NCBI GenBank assembly: GCA_034668825.1
Contig: JAXDOR010000074.1
Coordinates: 9,633-73,632 of the forward strand
Direction: 5' to 3'
DNA: 64,000 nt
Source of the DNA: CANKHA01 sp034668825
GTDB lineage: Bacteria > Pseudomonadota > Alphaproteobacteria > Rhizobiales > Xanthobacteraceae
Position 1 is the first letter of the stretch. Every line of letters starts with the position of its first letter. Under the pieces are notes generated by a model. That model saw only the letters and a list, made by a program, of their open reading frames with translations, searched no databases and was not told the DNA's origin. Shown in pieces: positions 17,390-26,581 of the stretch. The position numbers were made by a program, and so were the translations under genes.

Positions 17390-19063
17390 TCAATCCGGGC
17401 CCGTCAACAGCTGCCGCGCGATCAACTGGGCTAAAATCTCCGCCGATCCTTCGAAGATATTCAGCACCCGGGCATCGCAAAGAATACGTGAGACCGGAAA
17501 TTCGAGCGCATAGCCATTGCCGCCGTGGATTTGCACCGCGTTGTCGGCGGCGGCCCAAGCTGCTCGCCCAGCCAATAATTTTGCCATGCTTGCTTCCAGA
17601 TCGCAGCGTCCGCCGGAATCCTTCTTGCGCGCCGCGAAGTAGGTAAGCTGCCGAGCGATCACGATATCGGCCGCCATCATGGCGATTTTGTCGGAGACAC
17701 GCGGGAAATCGATGATCCGTGCGCCGAATTGCATGCGCTGGGCGGAATAGCCGAGCGCCTGTTCCATCGCCGATTGGGCGAGACCTACCGACCGCGCGGC
17801 GGTCTGGATGCGCACGGTTTCGAAGGTCTGCATCATTTGTTTGAAGCCGGCGCCTTCGACACCGCCTAGAAGCGCCGATACCGGCACTTCAAAGCCGTCG
17901 AACATGATTTCGTACTGCTTCATCCCGCGATAGCCAAGCGCCGAAATCTCGGCACCGGAGATTCCCGGTACCGGGAATGGATCATCGTCGTTTCCGCGCG
18001 GCTTTTCCGCGAGCAGCATGGAGAGGCCGTGGTGCCCGCTTGCCTTCGGATCGGTGCGCACGAGCAGCAGCATGAGATCGGCGCGGGCAGCGTGCGTGAT
18101 CCAGGTCTTGTTGCCGTAAACTTTATAGACGCCGCCTTCTCGCACCGCCCGCGTTCGGATCGAGGCGAGATCGGAGCCCGCACTCGGCTCGCTAAAGGCC
18201 GCCGTGGGCAAGGCTTGTCCGGCGGCAATCTTCGGCAGCCATCGGCGCTTCTGATCCTCCGTGCCGTCGCGAAGGATGAGCTCCGCCGCCATCTCCGCCC
18301 GCGTACCGAGCGAGCCGACGCCGATGTATCCGCGCGACAACTCCTCGGCGACGACGCACATCGCCTCTTTTCCAAGTCCGGTCCCGCCAAAATCCTCAGG
18401 AATGGCGAGGCCGAAAACGCCAAGCTCTGCCAACTTGGCGATGATCTCGAGCGGGATATAGCTGTTCGACAGGTGCCACTGTTGCGCCTGTGGAATCACT
18501 TCGCTGGCCGTGAATCTGCGCATCTCATCGCGGATCGGCTCCAGCGTATCGTCCAGGCCGGCCATAACGAATGTGGTGTCATGCTGGGCGCGGATCAGAT
18601 CCACCAGCAGGGCACGCCGTTGCGCTGTGTTTCCCGACGCGATCAGCGCCTCCAGAAGCGGCGTCATCCGCGCCGAAATCTCTGACTGCGATAGCCCGAG
18701 ATCGAAAAGCCGCACCACCTCGCCCTGGTTCATGGAAATGCCGCCAAAGATCTGGGCGAGATATTCGCCAAGCCCAATGCGGACCAGGAGTTCCTGAACC
18801 TGGCTCAAACCCCTCGTTGAGTGGATACGTTCGGCATCAGCGGCGAATTGCCGAAGCGCCTCCACGTAGGCGGCAAGCCAGGCGATCCCGTGCGCCGCAC
18901 GCTGCTCACGGGCGAAAAGCCGGGCGACGATGCGGCCGTTGACCGCAACCCGTCCCCGCACTTTCACAATTGCATCGGCGAGGAGTGCCTCGATGGTGCT
19001 GATGGCATCCTCGGCCATGGCAACCAGGTCGTGCCCTGCCTCCGGAACGGAATGCGGCGGCAT
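17390..19063 (-). CDS. mcd: Probable (2S)-methylsuccinyl-CoA dehydrogenase
   Basis: A 557-residue flavoprotein of the acyl-CoA dehydrogenase family. The catalytic core spans about residue 170 to the end, with TAAFSEPSAGSDLASIRTRAV, NKTWITHAARAD, RMQFGARIIDFPRVSDKIAMMAADI, IHGGNGYALEFPVSRILCDARV and the catalytic Glu in NIFEGSAEI. The first 165 residues are an extra helical domain absent from ordinary enzymes of about 380 residues; this long N-terminal extension is characteristic of Mcd of the ethylmalonyl-CoA pathway. The nearby ETF genes supply its electron acceptor. An alternative is another long acyl-CoA dehydrogenase; the name rests on length and core similarity. Confidence 0.72.
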   Translation of the reverse strand: MPPHSVPEAGHDLVAMAEDAISTIEALLADAIVKVRGRVAVNGRIVARLFAREQRAAHGIAWLAAYVEALRQFAADAERIHSTRGLSQVQELLVRIGLGEYLAQIFGGISMNQGEVVRLFDLGLSQSEISARMTPLLEALIASGNTAQRRALLVDLIRAQHDTTFVMAGLDDTLEPIRDEMRRFTASEVIPQAQQWHLSNSYIPLEIIAKLAELGVFGLAIPEDFGGTGLGKEAMCVVAEELSRGYIGVGSLGTRAEMAAELILRDGTEDQKRRWLPKIAAGQALPTAAFSEPSAGSDLASIRTRAVREGGVYKVYGNKTWITHAARADLMLLLVRTDPKASGHHGLSMLLAEKPRGNDDDPFPVPGISGAEISALGYRGMKQYEIMFDGFEVPVSALLGGVEGAGFKQMMQTFETVRIQTAARSVGLAQSAMEQALGYSAQRMQFGARIIDFPRVSDKIAMMAADIVIARQLTYFAARKKDSGGRCDLEASMAKLLAGRAAWAAADNAVQIHGGNGYALEFPVSRILCDARVLNIFEGSAEILAQLIARQLLTGPD

Positions 19064-19297
19064 TTACGGCTCCATGGAAGATTTGTCGCTGCGGGGTGAA
19101 TGAGTGGGCGACACTACTCGTGGGAGTCTCGAATGCAAGGCTCAGCCGGGTAGCGAAAGGGCCAACTTTGCAACCGCAGGCTATGTAACGGAAAGGTATA
19201 ACTTTCCTACATTTTTAACCATTTAGTTGTTTCCTACGGAGGTATCCGAACCGCTCTGGGCAATTGTCGCGGGCCCGCACCTTTTAGGTGATTCTAG

Positions 19298-21307
19298 ATG
19301 TTTTCAATTAAGCGCCTCGCCATTCCCACTCTCTCCGTTCGCAATCGCATCATCGGTATCGCGATTATCCCGGTTATTGGTTTTCTCGCCAACGGCATCG
19401 CCTTCACGGCGGGGCAGTCGGAAGTCGAGGCGGCTTTCGACAGCGTAAAACGTGCCTCTGCGCTCGCAGATGCCAGCCACGATTTCAAGGCGGCGCTCGC
19501 CACCATGCGGATTAGTACTCGGGACTTCGTTTCAAAACCGAGCCCGGATTTGGTCCTCGCCTTCGACAATGGCCGTAAGCTGGCGACTAAAAGCCTTGCC
19601 ACCATCGAGAGCTCGGTAACGGCCAAAGAGCGAAAGGAAATCTCGGGTTTAGGTGAGCGCGTGGGGTCGGTCGCGACAGTGTTCGGCGACCTGGTCAAGG
19701 AGCAGGAAGCTCTTGGTTTCACCGATGAAAATGGCATCCGGCGCCGCATGCGAGATTCGGCTGCAGCGATCGAACGTTTCGTCAACTCCGATCTCGGCAA
19801 GGAGGAAATGGCGTGGCTTCGCGATGCCGATGCCGCCAAGCTGCTGATTTCTCTCCTCGTCATGCGCCGCTATGAGGCGGATTACCGCCTGACGGGAAGA
19901 GAATATGTGAAGAATCTCTTCGCCAACGAGGCCACCAGGTTCAGCAAGACATTCGCCGATATCTCCGCTCCCGCGGCGGTAAAGGAGCAATTATCCCGCG
20001 AAGTCAAAACCTACGTCGATACTTTCAGCGAGTGGGCCGCCAGCATGAGTAAGATCGAGCCCGCCGTCGCCGTCCTTGACCTCGAAACTGAACAGATGCT
20101 GCCGGTGGCGGATGGGATCATCGAGTCCGTAAAGATAGCGGAAGCCTCCTCTTCAACGGCACTGGCGCGCTCGCAGGCCCGCACCAAGAATATCATTATC
20201 TGGGTCGGATGCACGGTTGTGTTCTTTGGGCTCTGCTTTAGCTGGCTGATCGGCCGCAGCATTACCCGGCCGCTCAACGGGCTTGCGGCGGTGATGAAGC
20301 GTCTCGCCGACGGCGATACCTCAGCCCGCGTCCCGGCGACCAACAAGAAAGACGAAATCGGCGCGATGGCGCGTACGGTGATCGTCTTCCGCGACACCAT
20401 GATCGAACGCGAGGGCCTCGCCTCCACTCAGGTGGAAGCCGCGCGTGCGCGGGAAGTGCGCAGCGAAAAGATCGCCAGCACGATCAAGCTGTTCGAGCAA
20501 TCCGTGGATGAAGCTTTGGCAAAATTGCGCGGCGCCGCCGGGCGGTTGGAGTCGACTTCGAGCCAGCTCAACAGCGCCGCGGATGCGGTTTCCGCCGAGG
20601 CACGCACCGCGGAGGAACGCGTCGGCGACGCAGCCGGCAATGTGACTGCGGCGGCGAGTTCGGTCGAAGAGCTTGCAGCCTCGATCGCCGAGATCGCATC
20701 GCAAGCCACCAAATCCACCGAGGTCGCGAGCCGCGCCGTCTTTGAGGCGGCGCGCACCGGCAAAACCATGACCGAACTCGGCACCGCCGCGACACGCATC
20801 GGCGAAGTCATCGGTCTTATTCAGGCGATCGCCGGCCAGACCAACCTGCTGGCGCTCAATGCCACCATCGAGGCGGCGCGTGCGGGGGAGGCCGGTAGAG
20901 GCTTCTCGGTCGTGGCCTCCGAGGTGAAGTCGCTGGCCGGACAGACCGCTCGGGCAACCGAGGACATCGCCGGCCAGATCGGCGCCATTCAGTCCGCCGC
21001 CGCCGACGCGGCGCAGGCCATCGAGCAGGTCAATTCCATCATCGAGGAAATGTCGACCATCGCCTCCACCGTCGCTTCCACCGTCGAGGAACAGAATATC
21101 GCCGTCAGCTTGATCGCCGAGGGCGTCAACCGCGCCTCATCCGAGGCGCGCACGGGTTCCGAGGCCATGAACCGGGTCGCCGGCGCCACCACCGACGCCC
21201 GCGCAACGGCGGCAGACGTCAAGGCACTCGCCGACACGCTTTCGCTCGAGGCCGAGAATCTCGAATCCGAAGTCAGGCACTTCCTCGACGAGGTGCAGGC
21301 GGCTTAA
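19298..21307 (+). CDS. Methyl-accepting chemotaxis protein
   Basis: A 669-residue chemoreceptor. The first membrane helix is at about residues 17-36 (IIGIAIIPVIGFLANGIAF). A helical periplasmic sensing region follows to about residue 300, then a second helix (IIIWVGCTVVFFGLCFSWLIG), a HAMP domain (TRPLNGLAAVMKRLADGDTSARVP) and the cytoplasmic signalling domain with hairpin tip GQTNLLALNATIEAARAGEAGRGF. No CheB/CheR pentapeptide is seen at the C-terminus. The ATG at 19298 has AGGTGA upstream, lying in a short hairpin (19278-19290). Monocistronic with a 234-bp leader region. Ligand unknown. Confidence 0.94.
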   Translation: MFSIKRLAIPTLSVRNRIIGIAIIPVIGFLANGIAFTAGQSEVEAAFDSVKRASALADASHDFKAALATMRISTRDFVSKPSPDLVLAFDNGRKLATKSLATIESSVTAKERKEISGLGERVGSVATVFGDLVKEQEALGFTDENGIRRRMRDSAAAIERFVNSDLGKEEMAWLRDADAAKLLISLLVMRRYEADYRLTGREYVKNLFANEATRFSKTFADISAPAAVKEQLSREVKTYVDTFSEWAASMSKIEPAVAVLDLETEQMLPVADGIIESVKIAEASSSTALARSQARTKNIIIWVGCTVVFFGLCFSWLIGRSITRPLNGLAAVMKRLADGDTSARVPATNKKDEIGAMARTVIVFRDTMIEREGLASTQVEAARAREVRSEKIASTIKLFEQSVDEALAKLRGAAGRLESTSSQLNSAADAVSAEARTAEERVGDAAGNVTAAASSVEELAASIAEIASQATKSTEVASRAVFEAARTGKTMTELGTAATRIGEVIGLIQAIAGQTNLLALNATIEAARAGEAGRGFSVVASEVKSLAGQTARATEDIAGQIGAIQSAAADAAQAIEQVNSIIEEMSTIASTVASTVEEQNIAVSLIAEGVNRASSEARTGSEAMNRVAGATTDARATAADVKALADTLSLEAENLESEVRHFLDEVQAA

Positions 21308-21432
21308 TCCCTTTCCTTCAGGGATAAAAAGGGCCGATTGCCCCTTGCCAAGCGCTTCCCGATCGACGATCTGAATCCCAGTATAAAAGCGCTTTCAAGC
21401 TGAGCGAACAGCGCTCCATTCCGGGGAACGCC

Positions 21433-22302
21433 TTGAGGCTGCTTCGTCGGTCCTTTCGCATCAGCTATGATGCCTTTAGCCGCTTCCTCGCCGACGACGG
21501 CTGGGCGATAGCCAGTCACATTGCGCTTTCCACGTTGATGGCGATGTTTCCGTTTCTGCTTGTGGTGACGGCGATCGCCGCGGTTATTTTCGGCTCGCAG
21601 AACCTTGCCGAAGAAGCCGCCCGCATTCTGCTCACGGCTTGGCCGAAGGAGGTTGCCGGCCCCATCGGGGCTGAAATCCACAACGTTCTGTCGAGCGCAA
21701 CCGGAGACGCGCTCACCATCGGCCTGGCGCTTGCGCTGTTTTTCGCGTCAAGCGGGGTCGAAAGCTTGCGTGTCGGACTCAACCGTTCCTACGGCGTGAC
21801 CGAGCAGCGTGCCTGGTGGGTGCTGCGCCTGGAATCGATCGCCTATGTGCTTGTCGGCGCGATCGCGCTGCTCGCCTTCGCGATCCTCGTCGTCTTTGCA
21901 CCGCTGATTTGGGCCGGGGTCCTGCGGCATCTGCCGGAACTGGAACCTATTGGCTGGATGATTACCTTCGTGCGGTTCGCGGTCGCCGTTGTCGTGCTCG
22001 TGGCTGCGTTAGTGATCGTTCACCTGTGGCTGCCGGCGGGCCGCCGCCGCCTTTCCCAAGTCTGGCCCGGGATCGTGACAACGTTATTGATGTGGCTCGT
22101 CGGCGGGGCATTGTTCGGGCGCTATCTCGCGGAATTCGCCTTCGCCTACGCAGTCTATTACGCAGGTCTAGCGTCGGTGATGATCGTGCTGGTGTTTCTT
22201 TATCTCACCGCGGCCATCTTCATCTATGGCGGAGAGCTGAACACCATAATTGCGCAAGAACAGGGAAAAAAGGTCAAGAAAACGGGCTATGCCGCAAGCT
22301 GA
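21433..22302 (+). CDS. YihY/BrkB family inner-membrane protein
   Basis: A 289-residue polytopic membrane protein of the YihY family, formerly misnamed ribonuclease BN. About six helices are visible, including STLMAMFPFLLVVTAIAAVIFG, ALTIGLALALFFASSGVESLRVGLNRSYG, ESIAYVLVGAIALLAFAILVVF and LASVMIVLVFLYLTAAIFIYGGELN, the last being the conserved family C-terminal motif. The TTG start at 21433 is supported by GGGGAA nearby. Function is unknown. Its 3' end overlaps the stop of the convergent hybrid kinase by 16 bp. Confidence 0.88.
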   Translation: MRLLRRSFRISYDAFSRFLADDGWAIASHIALSTLMAMFPFLLVVTAIAAVIFGSQNLAEEAARILLTAWPKEVAGPIGAEIHNVLSSATGDALTIGLALALFFASSGVESLRVGLNRSYGVTEQRAWWVLRLESIAYVLVGAIALLAFAILVVFAPLIWAGVLRHLPELEPIGWMITFVRFAVAVVVLVAALVIVHLWLPAGRRRLSQVWPGIVTTLLMWLVGGALFGRYLAEFAFAYAVYYAGLASVMIVLVFLYLTAAIFIYGGELNTIIAQEQGKKVKKTGYAAS

Positions 22303-23495
22303 GTTGCGGCAATGGCTTCGGCGAGCGCTTTCGGACTGATCGGCTTCATTACATAACCATCCATGCCCGCAGCGCGCCCTCTGGCCTCATCCTTCGGCGT
22401 GGTGCGCCCTGAAATGCCGATGATCGGAATGCGCCTATGGGGCCCCGGCAGTGCGCGGATGCGCCGCGTCGCCTCGATGCCATCGATTCCCGGCAACATA
22501 ACGTCCATCAATACGAGATCGTAGTTCCCCTGCGCCACCGCCTCGACCGCAGCTTCGCTATCACCGACAAAATCCGCGCTGTGGCCAAGCTCGGTCAGGA
22601 TCGTGTTCAGCACCACGCGGCCGTAGGGGTTGTCCTCGGCACAAAGAATTTTCAGGGCGCGCACAGACCTGTTCGGGGCACCATCAATCGCGCCGTTCGC
22701 TGTGTCGTTGGAGGCCGTTGCCTTCTCGACAACCGCAGTCAGACGGAACGTGCTGCCGCAGCCCGGCGTGCTCTTAACCGTGAGGTCGCCGCCCATCGCC
22801 TCGGCGGCGTGCTTGACGAAGACGAGGCCCAGTCCCGCCCCGCCATAGCGCCGCGCGACCGCCTTACTTGCCTGCGCGAAGGGGCGGAACAGCCGCTTGA
22901 TCTCGGCAGGTTTTAATCCGATGCCGCTGTCGGTTACGGTGAAATTAAGCCGCAGGCGTCCACGCGCCAGCGGCTTGCCGGTCAGTTCGAATTTGATGCT
23001 GCCGCTGCCGGTGAATTTCACCGCGTTGTCGATCAGGTTCTCCAGCGCGGCACGCAGCCGCACCGCGTCACCGATAACGCTGTCCGGAAGATCGCCGGCG
23101 ATCACGGCTTCGGTCCGCACGCCCTTGGTTTCGGCGCGCGCCGACAGCGAAGCCGTTATCGAATCTGCAAGGCGGCGCAGCCGGAATGGTTCGCGGCGCA
23201 GCACGATCCCTTCGGCGCCTGCCCTCGCCGAATCGATGATGAGATTGATCAGGGAGGCGAGATGTTCGGCGGTGCTTTTGACTCCGGCCGCCCAGCGAGC
23301 CTCGCGCTCACCAAGGCCTGAGGTCACAAGGAGTTCGCCAAGCGCCAAGATGCCGGTGAGCGACGTGCGGATTTCGTGGGCGAAAGCCGCGAGCGCCGCC
23401 TCGGCCTCGCCGGCTGCTTGCGCAGACGCACGCCGTTTTGGACGCGCTTTTTTGCGCGTCCGCTTGGCAACGGATTTCAACCGCTTGGTCGGCAT
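22287..23495 (-). CDS. Soluble hybrid histidine kinase with C-terminal receiver
   Basis: A 402-residue cytoplasmic kinase. After a very basic N-terminus (residues 1-25) come the HisKA H-box with His40 in FAHEIRTSLTGI, the ATPase N-box LENLIDNAVKF, G1 DSGIGLKP, and G2 RYGGAGLGLVFVKHAAEAMGG, then a receiver with acidic pair AEDN and phosphoacceptor Asp in LVLMDVMLPGIDG and Lys in YVMKPIS. No sensory or membrane domain is present, so its input must come from a partner or be intracellular. The ATG at 23495 has GGGGG five bases upstream; an in-frame ATG at 23525 is possible. It is 61 bp from the gluQRS stop. Confidence 0.88.
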   Translation of the reverse strand: MPTKRLKSVAKRTRKKARPKRRASAQAAGEAEAALAAFAHEIRTSLTGILALGELLVTSGLGEREARWAAGVKSTAEHLASLINLIIDSARAGAEGIVLRREPFRLRRLADSITASLSARAETKGVRTEAVIAGDLPDSVIGDAVRLRAALENLIDNAVKFTGSGSIKFELTGKPLARGRLRLNFTVTDSGIGLKPAEIKRLFRPFAQASKAVARRYGGAGLGLVFVKHAAEAMGGDLTVKSTPGCGSTFRLTAVVEKATASNDTANGAIDGAPNRSVRALKILCAEDNPYGRVVLNTILTELGHSADFVGDSEAAVEAVAQGNYDLVLMDVMLPGIDGIEATRRIRALPGPHRRIPIIGISGRTTPKDEARGRAAGMDGYVMKPISPKALAEAIAATQLAA

Positions 23496-23556
23496 GAAGG
23501 CCCCCCGGCCCGGCATGATGAGCATGGCACGGCACGCTACGATGAGCCAGAAAAAG

Positions 23557-24423
23557 TCAGTCGAGATCGATCATTTGGCGGACATCGGCTGGATTCACGC
23601 CTCGGGCGCGGAGTTCGCGCAACGCCGTCGAGCGCGTCGACTTCGATAACTTGCGCCCGTCGGAGCCGAAGATCAGCCGGTGATGAAGATAGGCAGGTGG
23701 CGGCAGACCAAGGAGTTGCTGCAACAGCCGATGGACGCTGGTGGACCAGAACAAATCCTTGCCGCGCACCACGTGGGTAACGCCTTGCGTTGCGTCGTCG
23801 ATCACGACCGACAGATGATAGCTCGTCGGCGTCTCCTTGCGCGCTAGCACCACATCGCCCCAAGCCTGCGGCGCAGCGGTGACAGGGCCGGATTCGCCGT
23901 TGGCTCCAGTGCCAGATTCCGTCCAGGTAAGAGGGCCCGCCCGCGCAGCCGCCCCATCCATGTCGAGGCGGAGCGCATAAGGCTCGCCCGCCGCAAGCCG
24001 ACGCGCGCGCTCCTCTACTGACAGTGTCTTGGATGATCCCGGATAGAGCGGCGCACCGTCGGGATCGCGAGGCCAGGAGCCCTCCGAGTCGCGCTCTGCA
24101 ACCAGACGGGCGATCTCGGCACGGCTCTCGAAACTTGGATAGACGAGACCCATGGCGTCGAGCCGGGCAATGGCGGCGCGGTAGTCTTCGAGATGCTCCG
24201 ACTGCCGTCGCACCGGCTCATCCCACGTGATGCCGAGCCAGGCGAGGTCCTGGTAGATCGCCGCCTCGAATTCCGGACGGCAGCGTGTCTGATCGATATC
24301 CTCGATCCGCAGCAGCAGACGCCCGCCGGCCGCGCGCGCCATGTCGGCATTCAACAGTGCCGCCAGCGCGTGCCCAAGATGCAGGTAGCCGTTTGGGCTC
24401 GGAGCGAAACGGAAGACATTCAT
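23557..24423 (-). CDS. gluQRS: Glutamyl-Q tRNA(Asp) synthetase
   Basis: GluQRS activates glutamate and attaches it to queuosine at position 34 of tRNA-Asp. The 288-residue protein is a truncated class I synthetase: catalytic FAPSPNGYLHLGHALAAL, LLLRIEDIDQTRCRPE, and KMSKS-type GRKLSKS, ending soon after without the anticodon-binding domain of GltX. The ATG at 24423 matches the family start MNVFRFAPSPNG; the frame is open 27 codons further but that stretch looks unrelated. The zinc-binding cysteines of enterobacterial members are not evident, as in many alphaproteobacterial ones. Confidence 0.92.
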   Translation of the reverse strand: MNVFRFAPSPNGYLHLGHALAALLNADMARAAGGRLLLRIEDIDQTRCRPEFEAAIYQDLAWLGITWDEPVRRQSEHLEDYRAAIARLDAMGLVYPSFESRAEIARLVAERDSEGSWPRDPDGAPLYPGSSKTLSVEERARRLAAGEPYALRLDMDGAAARAGPLTWTESGTGANGESGPVTAAPQAWGDVVLARKETPTSYHLSVVIDDATQGVTHVVRGKDLFWSTSVHRLLQQLLGLPPPAYLHHRLIFGSDGRKLSKSTRSTALRELRARGVNPADVRQMIDLD

Positions 24424-24520
24424 TTTTCGTCGCCCGCGGGCATAGCCGTCGAAGACGGCGTCGCTTCTCGACGCCTTATGGCCCGCCGCCCATCTTAAAT
24501 GCATTCAAGCTTTGCACGCT

Positions 24521-24553
24521 TGATGGATTGCCCGGTCAAGCCCGGCAATGACA
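24521..24553. repeat. REP-like palindrome
   Basis: The stretch GGATTGCCCGGTCAAGCCCGGCAATGACA is a near-palindromic unit with ATTGCC/GGCAAT stems around a CGGTCAAGCCC core. It sits in the 140-bp gap between gluQRS and the DNA glycosylase, 10 bp before the latter. This is the short extragenic repeat type abundant in Bradyrhizobium and its relatives. Confidence 0.7.
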
Positions 24554-24563
24554 CAGTAAAAGA

Positions 24564-25235
24564 ATGCCCTCCCACTATCTTCACTCCGATGGCGATCTGC
24601 ACAAGGCGCTGCGCAAGCTGATCAAGGCCGACCCGCGGCTTGTGCCGGTGCTGGAGAAGGCCGGACGCCCGGCGCTGCGACGGCGGCCCGCGGGATTCTC
24701 GGGCTTGTGCGCCATCGTGACTTCGCAGCAATTATCGACGCATAGCGCCAGGGCGATCTGGGGCCGTCTCTCGGCTGCGTTCGATCCCTTCCATCATGAG
24801 GCCGTGCGCAATGCCCGGGCCGATAAGCTGGCGCGTCTCGGATTGTCGAAGCCGAAGATCCTCACGCTGAAGGCGATCGGCGCGGCGATAGCCAACGGCG
24901 AGATCGATCTGGATAAGCTCGGCGAGATGGAAGCCGATGATGCCCACAATGCGCTCACAGCGCTGCACGGCATCGGACCCTGGACCGCCGACATCTATCT
25001 GCTGTTCTGCCTCGGTCACGCCGACGCCTGGCCCGCCGGCGACCTGGCTCTGCAAGAAGCCGCGCGGATCGCACTCGGACTGAAAGCGCGGCCCACGGCC
25101 AAGGAAATGGTCGTGCTGGCCGAAGTCTGGCGGCCTTGGCGCGGGGTGGCAGCGCATCTGCTCTGGGCCTATTATGCCGCCGTCAAACGGCGCGATGGCG
25201 CTCCGATCCAGCCTCCAACCAAGGTGAGTAAGTAA
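24564..25235 (+). CDS. DNA-3-methyladenine glycosylase II family protein
   Basis: A 223-residue base-excision repair glycosylase of the HhH-GPD superfamily. The helix-hairpin-helix motif is LHGIGPWTADIYLLF, followed by the catalytic Asp in DAWPAGDLALQEA. SGLCAIVTSQQLSTHSARAIWGRL matches the conserved upstream helices. It lacks the N-terminal regulatory domain of Ada-AlkA fusions. The ATG at 24564 is used; the stop overlaps the next start by one base (TAATG), so it is coupled with the esterase gene. It removes alkylated purines by family inference. Confidence 0.9.
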   Translation: MPSHYLHSDGDLHKALRKLIKADPRLVPVLEKAGRPALRRRPAGFSGLCAIVTSQQLSTHSARAIWGRLSAAFDPFHHEAVRNARADKLARLGLSKPKILTLKAIGAAIANGEIDLDKLGEMEADDAHNALTALHGIGPWTADIYLLFCLGHADAWPAGDLALQEAARIALGLKARPTAKEMVVLAEVWRPWRGVAAHLLWAYYAAVKRRDGAPIQPPTKVSK

Positions 25236-25909
25236 TGGCGGCAGAACTCGATGGTCCGCGGCTGGAGCCGCGCGGCGGCGCGCCGGCCAAGCAGCTTGTG
25301 GTGTTCCTCCACGGCTATGGCGCCGACGGTAAGGATCTCATCGAGCTTGGCCGCGCCTGGCAGACCCTGCTGCCGAACGCGGCCTTCGTTTCGCCGCACG
25401 CGCCGGAGCCCTGCGGGCAAGCACCCAGCGGCCGGCAATGGTTCCCCTTAACCTTCCGCGATCCGAATGAGCGCTGGCTTGGCGTCAATGCGACCACGCC
25501 TGTTCTTGAAAGCTTCCTCGACGCCGAACTTACGCGCCGCCAACTGCCGCCTTCGGCACTAGCGCTGGTCGGCTTCAGCCAAGGCACCATGATGGCGCTG
25601 CATGTCGGCTTGCGCCGCGCCGCCGCACCCGCCGCGATCGTCGGCTATTCCGGGCTGCTGGTCGTGCAGGAAGACGTCGATCCGGAGGCTTTCGCCGCGG
25701 GGATTCGCGCCAAGCCGCCGGTGCTGCTCATCCATGGCGAGCAGGACGATCTCATTCCGGCGGCCGCTTTGTTCCAGGCGGCGCAGGGCCTCGCCGTGCT
25801 CGAAATCCCGGTCGAATGGCACATCTCTCCCGGCGTCGGTCACGGCATCGACCAGGAAGGTCTTCGCCATGGCGGCGAATTTTTGGCCAGGGCATTCAAG
25901 GCTCGGTAA
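25235..25909 (+). CDS. Phospholipase/carboxylesterase family alpha/beta hydrolase
   Basis: A 224-residue serine hydrolase. The oxyanion segment is FLHGYGADGKDL, the nucleophile Ser lies in GFSQGTMMALH, the acid Asp in HGEQDDLIP and the base His in GVGHGIDQEG, a full catalytic triad of the YpfH/acyl-protein thioesterase-like group. There is no signal peptide, so the enzyme is cytoplasmic. Translation is coupled to the glycosylase (one-base overlap). The natural ester is unknown. Confidence 0.9.
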   Translation: MAAELDGPRLEPRGGAPAKQLVVFLHGYGADGKDLIELGRAWQTLLPNAAFVSPHAPEPCGQAPSGRQWFPLTFRDPNERWLGVNATTPVLESFLDAELTRRQLPPSALALVGFSQGTMMALHVGLRRAAAPAAIVGYSGLLVVQEDVDPEAFAAGIRAKPPVLLIHGEQDDLIPAAALFQAAQGLAVLEIPVEWHISPGVGHGIDQEGLRHGGEFLARAFKAR

Positions 25910-26023
25910 CTCCACAGGGTTGCGAGCAACCCCTGCGAGGTGCTTCACAATCCGGTCACGCTGCCTATAGACTATGTGCCTATGCGCCTGCTCCCAGGCG
26001 CGACGGCGTGGAGGAGCGTCGAT

Positions 26024-26581
26024 TTGAACGTGCATGTGCCGCCCGGCGGGTTTCCGGCTCTGGTGCTCAACGCGGATTTCCGTCCGCTGAGCTACTATCC
26101 GCTGTCGCTGTGGTCATGGCAGGACGCCATCAAGGCGGTGTTCCTCGAGCGCGTGAACATCGTCGCCAATTACGACCACGCCGTGCGCAGCCCCAGTTTC
26201 GAGATGAAGATCCCGAGCGTGGTCTCGCTCAAGACCTTCGTGAAGCCGTCGACGCATCCCGCCTTCACCCGGTTCAACGTCTTCCTGCGCGACCGCTTCT
26301 CTTGCCAATATTGCGGGGCGCGCGACGACCTCACCTTCGATCATCTGCTGCCGCGCTCGCGCGGCGGGCACACGACATGGGTCAACGTGGTCGCCGCCTG
26401 CTCCGGCTGCAATCTGCGCAAGGGCAGCAAGACCATGACGGAATCCAAGATGTATCCGTCGCAGATGCCGTTCCAGCCGAGCGTCAGCCACCTGCATCGC
26501 AACGGCCGGCTGTTTCCGCCGAACTATCTGCACGAAAGCTGGCTGGATTATCTCTACTGGGATACCGAGCTGGAGCCGTAA
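26024..26581 (+). CDS. HNH endonuclease family protein
   Basis: A 185-residue protein, strongly conserved across alphaproteobacteria. Zinc-coordinating CxxC pairs are CQYCGARDD and CSGCNLRKG; between them lies the HNH core DHLLPRSRGGHTTWVNVVAAC. The N-terminal part contains FPALVLNADFRPLSYYPLSLWSWQDA, which is the typical start region. The TTG at 26024 is chosen because GGAGGAG is placed seven bases upstream; the frame is open to 25940, and an ATG at 25982 is a weaker alternative. Members may be housekeeping nucleases rather than defence enzymes. It overlaps dsbB by 28 bp tail to tail. Confidence 0.88.
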   Translation: MNVHVPPGGFPALVLNADFRPLSYYPLSLWSWQDAIKAVFLERVNIVANYDHAVRSPSFEMKIPSVVSLKTFVKPSTHPAFTRFNVFLRDRFSCQYCGARDDLTFDHLLPRSRGGHTTWVNVVAACSGCNLRKGSKTMTESKMYPSQMPFQPSVSHLHRNGRLFPPNYLHESWLDYLYWDTELEP

